A DNA stretch of 11,490 nucleotides from an uncultured Muribaculaceae bacterium (GTDB taxonomy: Bacteria; Bacteroidota; Bacteroidia; Bacteroidales; Muribaculaceae). Positions 1 through 5,290 of the stretch are shown here, piece after piece. Position numbers and translations under genes: made by a program. The notes below the pieces were generated by a model. It saw only the letters and a program-made list of their open reading frames with translations, made no database searches and was not told the origin of the DNA. The number at the start of each line of letters is the position of its first letter. Positions within the stretch are counted from its first letter, which is position 1. The stretch is from assembly GCA_910577585.1 (NCBI GenBank), contig CAJTNN010000047.1, positions 1 through 11,490 on the forward strand. Reading direction: 5' to 3'.

Positions 1-83
1 TCCGCGCCCTTAAATTCCTTTCCCATCTTACCGATTATGAGATATTCAGGCCCTTTATTAACATAACCGCGTTGGGCTCTCAT
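1..83 (-). CDS. Possible partial reading frame leaving the left edge
   Basis: A minus-strand frame opens with an ATG at 83-81 and stays open for 27 codons to the window edge, so the C-terminus is not visible. The peptide is hydrophilic and basic (begins MRAQRGYVNKGPEYL). The same frame is open further upstream to a TAG at 164-162, overlapping the 45-aa frame at 109-246. It may therefore be the downstream half of one gene whose first half is that frame, joined by a +1 shift at an A4 run. I do not recognise the protein. The evidence is openness, amino-acid composition and the promoter upstream of position 246; coding is uncertain. Confidence 0.3.
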   Translation of the reverse strand, partial: MRAQRGYVNKGPEYLIIGKMGKEFKGA

Positions 84-108
84 CTCTGCCCGCCTGCCGC
101 TGCTACCG

Positions 109-246
109 CTATGAGAGCCTAATTTTGTTGAGCAGATAATTGGTGCGGTCGTCGTTGAGGTCTATTTGATTTGGAGAGATAGACCCGGCGAGTTCATATA
201 GTGCTTGCAGTCGGGTTGATGGGATATTTGCTACTCTCTGTATCAT
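109..246 (-). CDS. Small hypothetical protein, 45 aa, possibly the 5' part of a frameshifted gene
   Basis: A minus-strand ATG at 246-244 opens a 45-codon frame ending with TAG at 111-109. The protein (begins MIQRVANIPSTRLQALYEL, ends NYLLNKIRLS) has a balanced composition and no low complexity. What makes it more than a chance frame is a near-perfect Bacteroidota promoter about 35 bp upstream (TTTG, 19 bp, TAAATTTG), which predicts a leader of roughly 30 nt. No family is recognised. Near its 3' end an A4 run (minus strand AACAAAATTAGG) would, with one A fewer, join this frame to the open frame running off the left edge. It could thus be a true small protein, the start of a pseudogene, or a sequencing-error split gene. 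Confidence 0.38.
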   Translation of the reverse strand: MIQRVANIPSTRLQALYELAGSISPNQIDLNDDRTNYLLNKIRLS

Positions 247-280
247 TATATTTTAGGAGCTGGATTATTATGCTCAAATG

Positions 281-311
281 CAAATTTACAACTTTAATTG
301 GATAACTCAAA
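281..311 (-). promoter_or_regulatory. Bacteroidota-type promoter, leftward
   Basis: Read on the minus strand, TTTG (311-308) is followed after 19 bp by TAAATTTG (288-281). This matches the Bacteroidota housekeeping sigma consensus (-33 TTTG, -7 TAnnTTTG). The predicted transcription start lies near 277, about 30 nt before the ATG of the 45-aa frame. It is divergent from the ruvB promoter. Confidence 0.6.
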
Positions 312-423
312 GCAGGAAAGAATTGTTTTGCAGTCTATGTTGGTTTGAACCTTCATATGGTGGCCTATGGCGAAGATGTTGTGATGCGTGGGATAGGAGA
401 TGTGGCTGGTTAAATTTCGGGCA
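312..423. other. Gene-less AT-richer spacer between divergent promoters
   Basis: This stretch separates the two divergent promoters. Both strands carry only short frames (for example a 20-codon ATG frame on the minus strand and a 35-codon stretch on the plus strand), with no start, promoter or composition to support them. I see no hairpin, repeat or RNA gene here. It could hold operator sites for either promoter, but nothing specific is visible. Confidence 0.4.
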
Positions 424-456
424 TTTTGGTCGGGTCACGAAATTATGCTAATTTTG
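424..456 (+). promoter_or_regulatory. ruvB promoter, Bacteroidota type
   Basis: TTTTG at 424-428 is followed after 20 bp by TAATTTTG at 449-456, a full match to the Bacteroidota -33/-7 pattern. Because the -7 box normally ends about 4 nt before the start of transcription, the RNA should begin at about 460-462. That is on or beside the ruvB ATG at 461, implying a leaderless or nearly leaderless message. Confidence 0.65.
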
Positions 457-460
457 CAGT

Positions 461-1507
461 ATGCAAGATAATGACGACTTTGACATTCATGATGGTCAGC
501 GGGCAGCCGGCTCGGATGGCGATGTGGAGAAGGCTTTGCGCCCGCTCGCTTTCGACGACTTCAGCGGCCAGGAAAAAATAATTTCTAATCTGAGAATCTT
601 CGTGCAGGCGGCGCGTCTGCGCGGTGAGGCTCTCGACCATACGCTGCTGCACGGGCCTCCGGGTCTGGGAAAGACCACGCTGTCCAACATCGTGGCCAAT
701 GAGCTTGGCGTGGGCTTCAAGGTGACGTCGGGGCCGGTGCTCGATAAGCCGGGCGACCTGGCGGGCATATTGATGTCGCTTGAGCCGCATGATGTGCTCT
801 TTATCGACGAGATACATCGTCTGCACCCTATCGTGGAGGAGTATCTCTATTCGGCGATGGAGGATTACCGCATAGACATATTGCTCGACAAGGGCCCCGG
901 GGCGAAGAGTGTGCAACTTACCCTCTCCCCCTTCACGCTGATCGGCGCCACCACGCGCGGCGGTCTGCTGACGGCGCCGCTGCGCGCGCGCTTCGGCATC
1001 AACTGCCATCTGGAGTATTATGACCATGATGTGCTGAAGGGTATCGTGAGGCGTTCGGCGCGGTTGCTGCGTGTGGGCATCTCTGAGGAGGCGGCGCTCG
1101 AGATAGCGCTGCGCAGCCGCGGCACTCCGCGTATAGCCAACGCCCTGCTGCGGCGTGTGCGCGACTTCGCGATGGTGAAGGGCGACGGCACCGTCACCCT
1201 CGAGATCGCACGCATGGCGCTCGAGGCCCTCAACATCGACCGCTACGGTCTGGATGAGATCGACAACAAGATACTGCTCACGATCATCGATAAGTTCAAG
1301 GGTGGTCCGGTGGGGCTGTCGACGATAGCCACTGCGCTTGGCGAGGATGCCGGCACGATCGAGGAGGTATATGAGCCCTTCCTGATCAAGGAGGGCTTCA
1401 TAAAGCGCACCCCGCGCGGCCGTGAGGTGACGCATCTCGCCTATCGCCATCTGGGGCGCACGCCGGCTTCGTCGCCCGACTCGCTCTTCGGCGATGAGCC
1501 GATATGA
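461..1507 (+). CDS. ruvB: Holliday junction branch migration DNA helicase RuvB
   Basis: RuvB is the AAA+ motor that assembles as hexameric rings around DNA and, with RuvA, drives branch migration of Holliday junctions during recombinational repair; RuvC then cuts them. The 348-aa product has normal family length. Visible motifs are Walker A GPPGLGKT (residues 65-72), Walker B DEIH (D116, E117), sensor I with ATTRGG (163-168) and LRARFG, where the family has LRDRFG, with candidate arginine finger R175. The sensor II region reads GTPRIANALLRR, and the C-terminal winged helix contains GPVGLSTIA and TPRGR. The N-terminus (acidic, then ALRPLAFDDFSGQEK) fits Bacteroidales RuvB, supporting the ATG at 461 despite the promoter being only a few bases away. 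ruvA and ruvC are not in the window, as is usual in this phylum. Confidence 0.98.
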   Translation: MQDNDDFDIHDGQRAAGSDGDVEKALRPLAFDDFSGQEKIISNLRIFVQAARLRGEALDHTLLHGPPGLGKTTLSNIVANELGVGFKVTSGPVLDKPGDLAGILMSLEPHDVLFIDEIHRLHPIVEEYLYSAMEDYRIDILLDKGPGAKSVQLTLSPFTLIGATTRGGLLTAPLRARFGINCHLEYYDHDVLKGIVRRSARLLRVGISEEAALEIALRSRGTPRIANALLRRVRDFAMVKGDGTVTLEIARMALEALNIDRYGLDEIDNKILLTIIDKFKGGPVGLSTIATALGEDAGTIEEVYEPFLIKEGFIKRTPRGREVTHLAYRHLGRTPASSPDSLFGDEPI

Positions 1508-1553
1508 GGCGATATGAGCCGATAGTGAGAGCGCGGCTATGCAATGAGCCGAT
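1494..1553 (+). repeat. 10-bp repeat ATGAGCCGAT over the ruvB stop codon
   Basis: Copies of ATGAGCCGAT lie at 1494-1503, 1504-1513 (one mismatch, GGC for GCC), 1514-1523 and 1544-1553. The first three are tandem, and the fourth falls exactly 20 bp later, in the same 10-bp phase. The ruvB stop TGA (1505-1507) lies inside the second unit, so the last codons of ruvB are part of the repeat. The rest of the ruvB-flippase gap (1554-1646) contains an imperfect stem-loop at 1581-1623 (CCT, GCGG and GAGT pairing with AGG, CCGC and ACTC around bulges) and no convincing terminator. Confidence 0.6.
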
Positions 1554-1646
1554 GTGATAAATTTTGATAAAAGATAATTACCTGCGGCGGGGGGAGTCCG
1601 GGGTCCGGTCACTCTCCGCGAGGTGCTAAATAACTGATTTCAGCAA

Positions 1647-3161
1647 GTGGCTGGTATAAAGTCTTTGGTAAGGGATACGGCGGTCTACGGACTGAGCAGC
1701 ATCATCGGCAGATTCCTCAACTGGTGTCTGGTGCCGCTGTATGTGTATATGTTTGATGCCGCCGAGTATGGCATAGTCAGCTATCTGTATGGTTTTACGG
1801 CGGTGGCGCTGGTGATTCTGAATTATGGCATGGAGACGGGTTTCTTCCGTTTCGCCAACAAGCATGATGATCCGGAGCGGGTCTACACCACATCGCTGAT
1901 ATCGGTGGGTCTGACGTCGCTGCTCTTCATTGTGGCGCTGACGCTGCTGCTGCCGCAGGTGGCGCGGGCGTTGCTGCTGCCGAAGCATCCGGAGTATGTG
2001 TGGTTGCTGGGGGTGACGGTGGCGCTTGATGCCTTCTCGAATCTCCCCTTCGCCTATCTGCGGTTCCGCAACCGTGCGTGGACCTTCGCCGGGATAAAGA
2101 TGCTCAATGTGGCGCTCAACATCGGGCTGAATCTCTTCTTCCTGCTGGCGTGCCCGCGGTTGCAGGAGTCGGCTCCGGCGCTTGTCGGATGGTTTTATGA
2201 GCCGATGGGTGGCGTGGGCTACGGCATCGGCTGGATATTTGTGGCCAACATCCTCTCGACGCTGGTGGTGCTGCTGACGCTGCTCCCCTGGATCGGGTGG
2301 CGCCGCTGGCGCTTCGACGCGAGGCTGCTGCATGAGATGCTGTCGTATTCGTGGCCGCTGCTGATATTGGGTGTGGCCGGGATACTGAGCCAGAACATGG
2401 GCCAGCTGCTCATCCCCTATCTCTTCACCGGCGCCGAGGAGGCCGCGCGCCGCATGGTGGGCATCTATGGGGCCAACATCAAGATTGCAATCGTGATGGT
2501 GATGTTTACGCAAGCCTTCCGCTATGCCTACGAGCCCTTTATCTTCTCGCAGGCCAAGGCCGCCGGCGAGAGCCGCGAGCGGGCCTATTGCGATGCGATG
2601 AAGTATTTCGTAATCTTCGGTCTGCTGATATTCTTAGGGGTGATGTATTTCCTGCCGGTGATACGCCATTTTGAGTCGCCGGGCTACTGGGAGGGTCTGC
2701 GCGTGGTGCCGGTGATGATGATGGCCGAGCTTTGCTTCGGTGTCTTCTTCAATCTCTCGCTATGGTATAAGCTTACCGACCGCACCCGCTGGGGGATGTA
2801 CTTCTCGCTCTTCTGCTTCGCGCTGATGCTGGGGCTGAATCTATGGCTGATTCCGGCCATCGGCATTCCGGATGGTTATCTGGGGGCTGCATGGTCGGCG
2901 CTGATAGCCTATGCGGTGGTGATGGTGGCGAGTTACTTTGTGGGGCGCCATTATTATCCGTTGCCTTACGAGGTGGGGCGCATCGGTGGCTACACGGCGC
3001 TGGCGGTCGTGCTCTATGTGGCAGGCGAGCTGCTTTACTGGCCCGGGGCCATGTGGGGCACTTATCTGGTGAGGATAGTGTTGTTGGGGGTATATGTCGG
3101 GGCTGTGGTGCGCTTTGAGCGGCTGCGTCTGCCGGCGCGTTTGCACCGGGGTTCGAAATAA
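1647..3161 (+). CDS. Polysaccharide / O-antigen-type flippase (MOP superfamily)
   Basis: This 504-aa, very hydrophobic inner-membrane protein has many predicted transmembrane segments (about 12-14) along its whole length. It resembles the oligosaccharidyl-lipid flippase (Wzx-like, Polysacc_synt) branch of the MOP superfamily, which moves lipid-linked glycan units across the inner membrane for LPS or capsule assembly. The N-terminus (AGIKSLVRDTAVYGLSSIIG, then RFLNW) is characteristic of Bacteroidota LPS biosynthesis transporters commonly met beside housekeeping genes. The start is GTG at 1647; an in-frame TGA at 1635-1637 leaves no earlier start, and the next Met is about 30 residues inside conserved sequence. 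rnpA begins 12 bp after the stop. No other glycan genes are present, so the substrate is unknown. The stem-loop at 1581-1623 would lie in its leader. Confidence 0.85.
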   Translation: MAGIKSLVRDTAVYGLSSIIGRFLNWCLVPLYVYMFDAAEYGIVSYLYGFTAVALVILNYGMETGFFRFANKHDDPERVYTTSLISVGLTSLLFIVALTLLLPQVARALLLPKHPEYVWLLGVTVALDAFSNLPFAYLRFRNRAWTFAGIKMLNVALNIGLNLFFLLACPRLQESAPALVGWFYEPMGGVGYGIGWIFVANILSTLVVLLTLLPWIGWRRWRFDARLLHEMLSYSWPLLILGVAGILSQNMGQLLIPYLFTGAEEAARRMVGIYGANIKIAIVMVMFTQAFRYAYEPFIFSQAKAAGESRERAYCDAMKYFVIFGLLIFLGVMYFLPVIRHFESPGYWEGLRVVPVMMMAELCFGVFFNLSLWYKLTDRTRWGMYFSLFCFALMLGLNLWLIPAIGIPDGYLGAAWSALIAYAVVMVASYFVGRHYYPLPYEVGRIGGYTALAVVLYVAGELLYWPGAMWGTYLVRIVLLGVYVGAVVRFERLRLPARLHRGSK

Positions 3162-3173
3162 AATTGAAGGATT

Positions 3174-3605
3174 ATGGAGAATTCATTTCCGAAATCAGAG
3201 AAATTACGTCATAAATCGCTTGTCGACCCGCTCTTTCGCGAGGGGAAATCGATATTCGAGTATCCGCTGCGCATGGTGTGGCGGCCGCTGACGGCGGCGC
3301 AGCTTGAGGGGAGCTTCAAGGTGGGGGTGCCCGAGGGTGTGGCGCCGCTGCAGGTGATGATCACGGTGCCGAAGAAGAAGCGGCGTCATGCGGTTGACAG
3401 GGTGTTGATGCGCCGGCGCATCCGCGAGGGGTGGCGTCTGCAGCGCCGGGCGTTGCGTGCGGCCGTCGAGGCGCATCCGGAGTTGCGCACGCTGTCGGTG
3501 GGGCTTATATATGTGGCCGATGAGAATATCGAGTCGGCGCGGGTGCATGCCCGTATCGGCAAACTGATTGCCAAACTAATACAGCAGATTTCGAGCCATG
3601 AATGA
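3174..3605 (+). CDS. rnpA: Ribonuclease P protein component
   Basis: RnpA is the small basic protein that helps the catalytic RNA of RNase P bind precursor tRNA and remove its 5' leader. The product is 143 aa and highly basic. The family signature is visible as HAVDRVLMRRRIREGWR, the Bacteroidota version of the RNR motif (RNxxKRxxRE), preceded by a strand of the usual type (VMITVPKKKRR). The N-terminus (SEKLRHKSLVDPLFREGKS) matches the family's 'rL+....+.lF..g+s' opening. It starts 12 bp after the flippase stop, and its last 8 bp overlap the next gene, suggesting one transcript with translational coupling. In many Bacteroidota rnpA is followed by yidD; here a MazG-type gene follows instead. 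Confidence 0.93.
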   Translation: MENSFPKSEKLRHKSLVDPLFREGKSIFEYPLRMVWRPLTAAQLEGSFKVGVPEGVAPLQVMITVPKKKRRHAVDRVLMRRRIREGWRLQRRALRAAVEAHPELRTLSVGLIYVADENIESARVHARIGKLIAKLIQQISSHE

Positions 3606-3954
3606 TGATGAAGTGAAGGATGATGCGCTGACTCTGCGGCAGGCGCAGCAGATGGTGGATGAATGGATATGCCGCGTAGGCGGCGGCTACTTCTCGCATC
3701 TGACGAATATGGCGGTGCTGACCGAGGAGGTGGGGGAGCTGGCGCGAGTCATCTCGCGCACATATGGCGAGCAGGTGGCCAAGCCGGGGGATCTGCGCCA
3801 CACGCTTGGCGAGGAGCTGGCCGATGTGCTCTGGGTGGTGATATGCCTGGCCAATCAGAGTGGCGTCGACCTTGAGGAAGCGCTTCGTGCCTCGCTCGAG
3901 AAGAAGCGGCGCCGCGACGCCGACCGCTTCGCCGCGCGCCGCCATCAGGAATAA
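3598..3954 (+). CDS. MazG-like nucleotide pyrophosphohydrolase
   Basis: This 118-aa, single-domain, all-alpha protein of the MazG / dUTPase-like superfamily probably hydrolyses (d)NTPs to monophosphate and pyrophosphate in the cytoplasm, clearing aberrant nucleotides. The Mg-binding motif EExxE...ExxD is clear: E43, E44, E47 (EEVGE), then E73 and D76 (EELADVLW). The start ATG overlaps the rnpA stop by 8 bp (ATGAATGA), a typical translational-coupling arrangement. The length fits the short MazG-like subgroup rather than two-domain MazG of E. coli, so I leave the symbol empty; substrate preference cannot be read from sequence. The C-terminus is Arg/Lys-rich. The RAYT-like gene follows after 28 bp. 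Confidence 0.88.
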   Translation: MNDDEVKDDALTLRQAQQMVDEWICRVGGGYFSHLTNMAVLTEEVGELARVISRTYGEQVAKPGDLRHTLGEELADVLWVVICLANQSGVDLEEALRASLEKKRRRDADRFAARRHQE

Positions 3955-3982
3955 TCCCCCCTCTCCTCCAAGAATAATCCCC
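3949..3982 (+). repeat. 11-bp direct repeat between mazG-like gene and HUH gene
   Basis: GAATAATCCCC occurs at 3949-3959, overlapping the TAA stop of the MazG-like gene, and again at 3972-3982, ending at the base before the ATG of the HUH protein. The copies are 23 bp apart. They leave no obvious Shine-Dalgarno before 3983. It may be a small duplication or the trace of an insertion. Confidence 0.5.
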
Positions 3983-4996
3983 ATGGACGACTGGAGCTGG
4001 CTTCCGCAGGGTTACACAGGCGAGGATGACCCTCGCCACGCAGCCTTTACCAATCGTGCCCTCTGGCACGATTATCACTCCCCGCGCACCTATATGCTAA
4101 CACTGCTAAAGATGGAGGGAATCCCCGACTTCTCACGCATCGAGGGGCGCATGATCTCAGATTTCGAGGCCGTGGCCGAGGCGAGGCTTACGCCCTTAGG
4201 GGCATCGCTGCGCGAGGCATGGCGATGGAGCCTGCGGAAGTATCCGGAGGTGAGGATGCTGCGATACGTGTTCATGCCCGATCATCTGCATGTGTTGCTC
4301 AGGGTCACACAGAGGATAGCCTATCATCCGGGCGATGTGGTGCGCAGTTTCCGGCTTGAGGCCAATGAGCGCTACAGGGATTTGCTGCTGCGTAAGTATG
4401 AGCTGGAATTTGACGGGCGGATATTCCAAACCGGCTATAACGACCGCATACTGACCAAAAAGGGTCAGCTCGACACCACCACACGCTATATAATCGATAA
4501 TCCGCGCCGGTTATACCTCAAGCGCGAGCATCCGGAGTTTTTTGTCAATGTGATGGGGGGATGGATAGGGGGTCAGGCGGTGGCTCTTTATGGTAATCTT
4601 CTTTTGCTTGAGGGGGCGATGAAGTGTGTGGTGCGCTACAGCCGGGGCTATAGCGAGGATGAGCGGCGCCTCAACCGGGCCCGCTGGGAGGAGACGCTGC
4701 GCGCCGGCGGGGTGCTGGTGTCACCGTTCATTCACCCTGAAGAGCGGGCAATGATGCAGCGGGCACTCGAGGCCGGAGGCCGCGTGATATGGATCCGGCC
4801 TGACGGCTTTCCTGACCGCTGGAAGCCCTCGGGGCGCTATTTCGACTATTGCGCCGCGGGGCAGCTGCTGCTGATTGGCCCGCTGGAGTATTCTACGACC
4901 CGCCGGGCGCTGACGCGCCAATGCTGCGAGTCGATGAACGCGCTGGCCCGCGCAGTGCTCATGGAGCCGCAAGTGCGCCTCTTCAGGCGCCGCTGA
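3983..4996 (+). CDS. RAYT-like HUH transposase domain fused to a DprA-like Rossmann domain
   Basis: This 337-aa protein has two parts. Residues about 20-185 are a Y1 (IS200/RAYT-type) HUH single-strand nuclease: MPDHLHVLL carries the His pair H101 and H103, and RYIIDNP supplies Y169, which lines up with the catalytic Tyr of E. coli RAYT (DYIYINP). Residues about 190-337 are an extension absent from simple RAYTs. It has GGVLVSPFIHPEE (242-254), ALEAGGRVI, then LTRQCCESMNALARAV (310-325), in the order of DprA motifs (VVSGlArGID, ALxxGGxTI, RNRIIAGLS), suggesting a SLOG/DprA-like nucleotide- or ssDNA-binding fold. I chose ATG 3983; the frame stays open to 3860 but would overlap the MazG-like gene with Arg/Pro-rich residues. 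It closes the flippase-rnpA-mazG cluster. No tnpB or terminal inverted repeats flank it, so it is probably domesticated. Function is unknown. Confidence 0.82.
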   Translation: MDDWSWLPQGYTGEDDPRHAAFTNRALWHDYHSPRTYMLTLLKMEGIPDFSRIEGRMISDFEAVAEARLTPLGASLREAWRWSLRKYPEVRMLRYVFMPDHLHVLLRVTQRIAYHPGDVVRSFRLEANERYRDLLLRKYELEFDGRIFQTGYNDRILTKKGQLDTTTRYIIDNPRRLYLKREHPEFFVNVMGGWIGGQAVALYGNLLLLEGAMKCVVRYSRGYSEDERRLNRARWEETLRAGGVLVSPFIHPEERAMMQRALEAGGRVIWIRPDGFPDRWKPSGRYFDYCAAGQLLLIGPLEYSTTRRALTRQCCESMNALARAVLMEPQVRLFRRR

Positions 4997-5009
4997 GGCG
5001 GCGATGGGA

Positions 5010-5028
5010 GTGCCGCCCTCGGCGGCAC
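5010..5028 (+). repeat. Perfect 8-bp hairpin
   Basis: GTGCCGCC (5010-5017), a CTC loop, and GGCGGCAC (5021-5028) form a perfect 8-bp stem just after the RAYT-like gene. No T tract follows, so it is unlikely to be a classical terminator; it may protect the 3' end of the mRNA or serve as an HUH substrate hairpin. Confidence 0.65.
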
Positions 5029-5035
5029 GGCTCAT

Positions 5036-5057
5036 TTGAGCCCGGACCCGGGCTCAA
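5036..5057 (+). repeat. Perfect 10-bp hairpin
   Basis: TTGAGCCCGG (5036-5045) and CCGGGCTCAA (5048-5057) are perfect inverted repeats separated by 2 bases (in practice an 8-9-bp stem with a small loop). No T tract follows. It lies 7 bp after the hairpin at 5010-5028. Confidence 0.65.
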
Positions 5058-5063
5058 CCTCCA

Positions 5064-5196
5064 AAAACGCAAGCGCAGATAAGGACGCCGGCGGAGCTTC
5101 TGCTGCCCCTGCGGCGGCGAGCGCAGGCTTGGGCAGGCTGGGCTCGGGCTTGCGCTGGCTGGGCTTGGGCGGGCTGGCTTGCTGCGCTTGCGTTTT
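5064..5196 (+). repeat. 15-bp inverted repeat enclosing a 103-bp G-rich spacer
   Basis: AAAACGCAAGCGCAG (5064-5078) is the exact reverse complement of 5182-5196. The enclosed 103 bp contain a nested 6-bp inverted repeat (AGCGCA 5120-5125, TGCGCT 5151-5156) and repeated GGCTTGGGC words (5126-5134, 5162-5170). The spacer shows no convincing coding sequence: the plus-strand open frame there is Ala/Gly/Leu-only low complexity. Confidence 0.6.
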
Positions 5197-5225
5197 GGGG
5201 AGTTTAGGGCCGGGTGGCCCGGGGG
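5197..5225 (+). other. Canonical G-quadruplex motif
   Basis: GGGG (5197-5200), GGG (5207-5209), GGG (5212-5214) and GGGGG (5221-5225), with loops of 6, 2 and 6 nt, satisfy the G3+N1-7 pattern on the plus strand. Six more GGG runs lie upstream at 5131-5173. A competing hairpin (GGGCC 5207-5211, GGCCC 5216-5220) could form instead. Confidence 0.5.
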
Positions 5226-5238
5226 CGTAGCGCGCCGG

Positions 5239-5274
5239 TCAGGCGCCGCTGAGGCGGCTGGGGCGCTTTTTTTT
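5239..5274 (+). terminator. Rho-independent terminator of the flippase-to-RAYT cluster
   Basis: AGGCGCC (5241-5247) can pair with GGCGCTT (5262-5268, one G-T pair) around a 14-nt GC-rich loop, directly followed by a T8 run (5267-5274). It should end transcription from the upstream cluster before the amylase promoter. The left arm can instead pair with GCGCC at 5232-5236, so two folds compete. Confidence 0.6.
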
Positions 5275-5290
5275 GCTGGGAGATGCGGAG

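Larger units (their letters stand above)
4975..5258 (+). repeat. Pair of REP-like palindromic repeats flanking a structured spacer
   Basis: A perfect 20-bp direct repeat, TCAGGCGCCGCTGAGGCGGC, lies at 4983-5002 and 5239-5258. Each copy is preceded by GCGCC, so each can form GCGCC-loop-GGCGC (4975-4990; 5232-5246) and, alternatively, GCCGC-TGAG-GCGGC (4989-5002; 5245-5258). The first copy encodes the last residues and stop codon of the RAYT-like protein. The second is preceded by GTAG (5227-5230), the tetranucleotide that marks REP elements in Gammaproteobacteria, and merges into a terminator. A REP relationship is inferred from this and from the adjacent RAYT. Confidence 0.55.

Noticed and set aside
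120..127. TAATTTTG, a second plus-strand -7 match
   Set aside because: No TTTG at 19-21 bp upstream; it lies within the minus-strand 45-aa frame where the complementary bases encode Asn-Lys-Ile.
1558..1566. TAAATTTTG before the flippase as a promoter
   Set aside because: One base too long for TAnnTTTG and no -33 element; co-transcription from ruvB seems as likely.
443..1612. 389-aa open frame on the minus strand opposite ruvB
   Set aside because: It lies entirely opposite a fully conserved ruvB, is Arg/His/Gln-rich and has no promoter; a shadow of GC-rich codon use.
1626..2513. 295-aa minus-strand frame opposite the flippase
   Set aside because: His/Gln/Arg-rich composition is typical of antisense to hydrophobic codons; no family resemblance.
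3860..3982. Longer N-terminus for the HUH protein
   Set aside because: It would overlap the MazG-like gene by 95 bp and add Arg/Pro/Ser-rich residues foreign to the family; ATG 3983 lies directly before recognisable sequence.
3983..4996. Complete IS200/IS605 insertion sequence
   Set aside because: No tnpB, no flanking left/right element pair, and the gene is set tightly in a same-strand cluster; domestication fits better.
5036..5230. 64-aa plus-strand frame with a TTG start in the palindromic block
   Set aside because: Low-complexity Ala/Gly/Leu/Ser product overlapping hairpins and G-runs; no start signal.
4975..5258. CRISPR-like array
   Set aside because: Only two copies 256 bp apart with one long structured spacer; no further units or cas genes.
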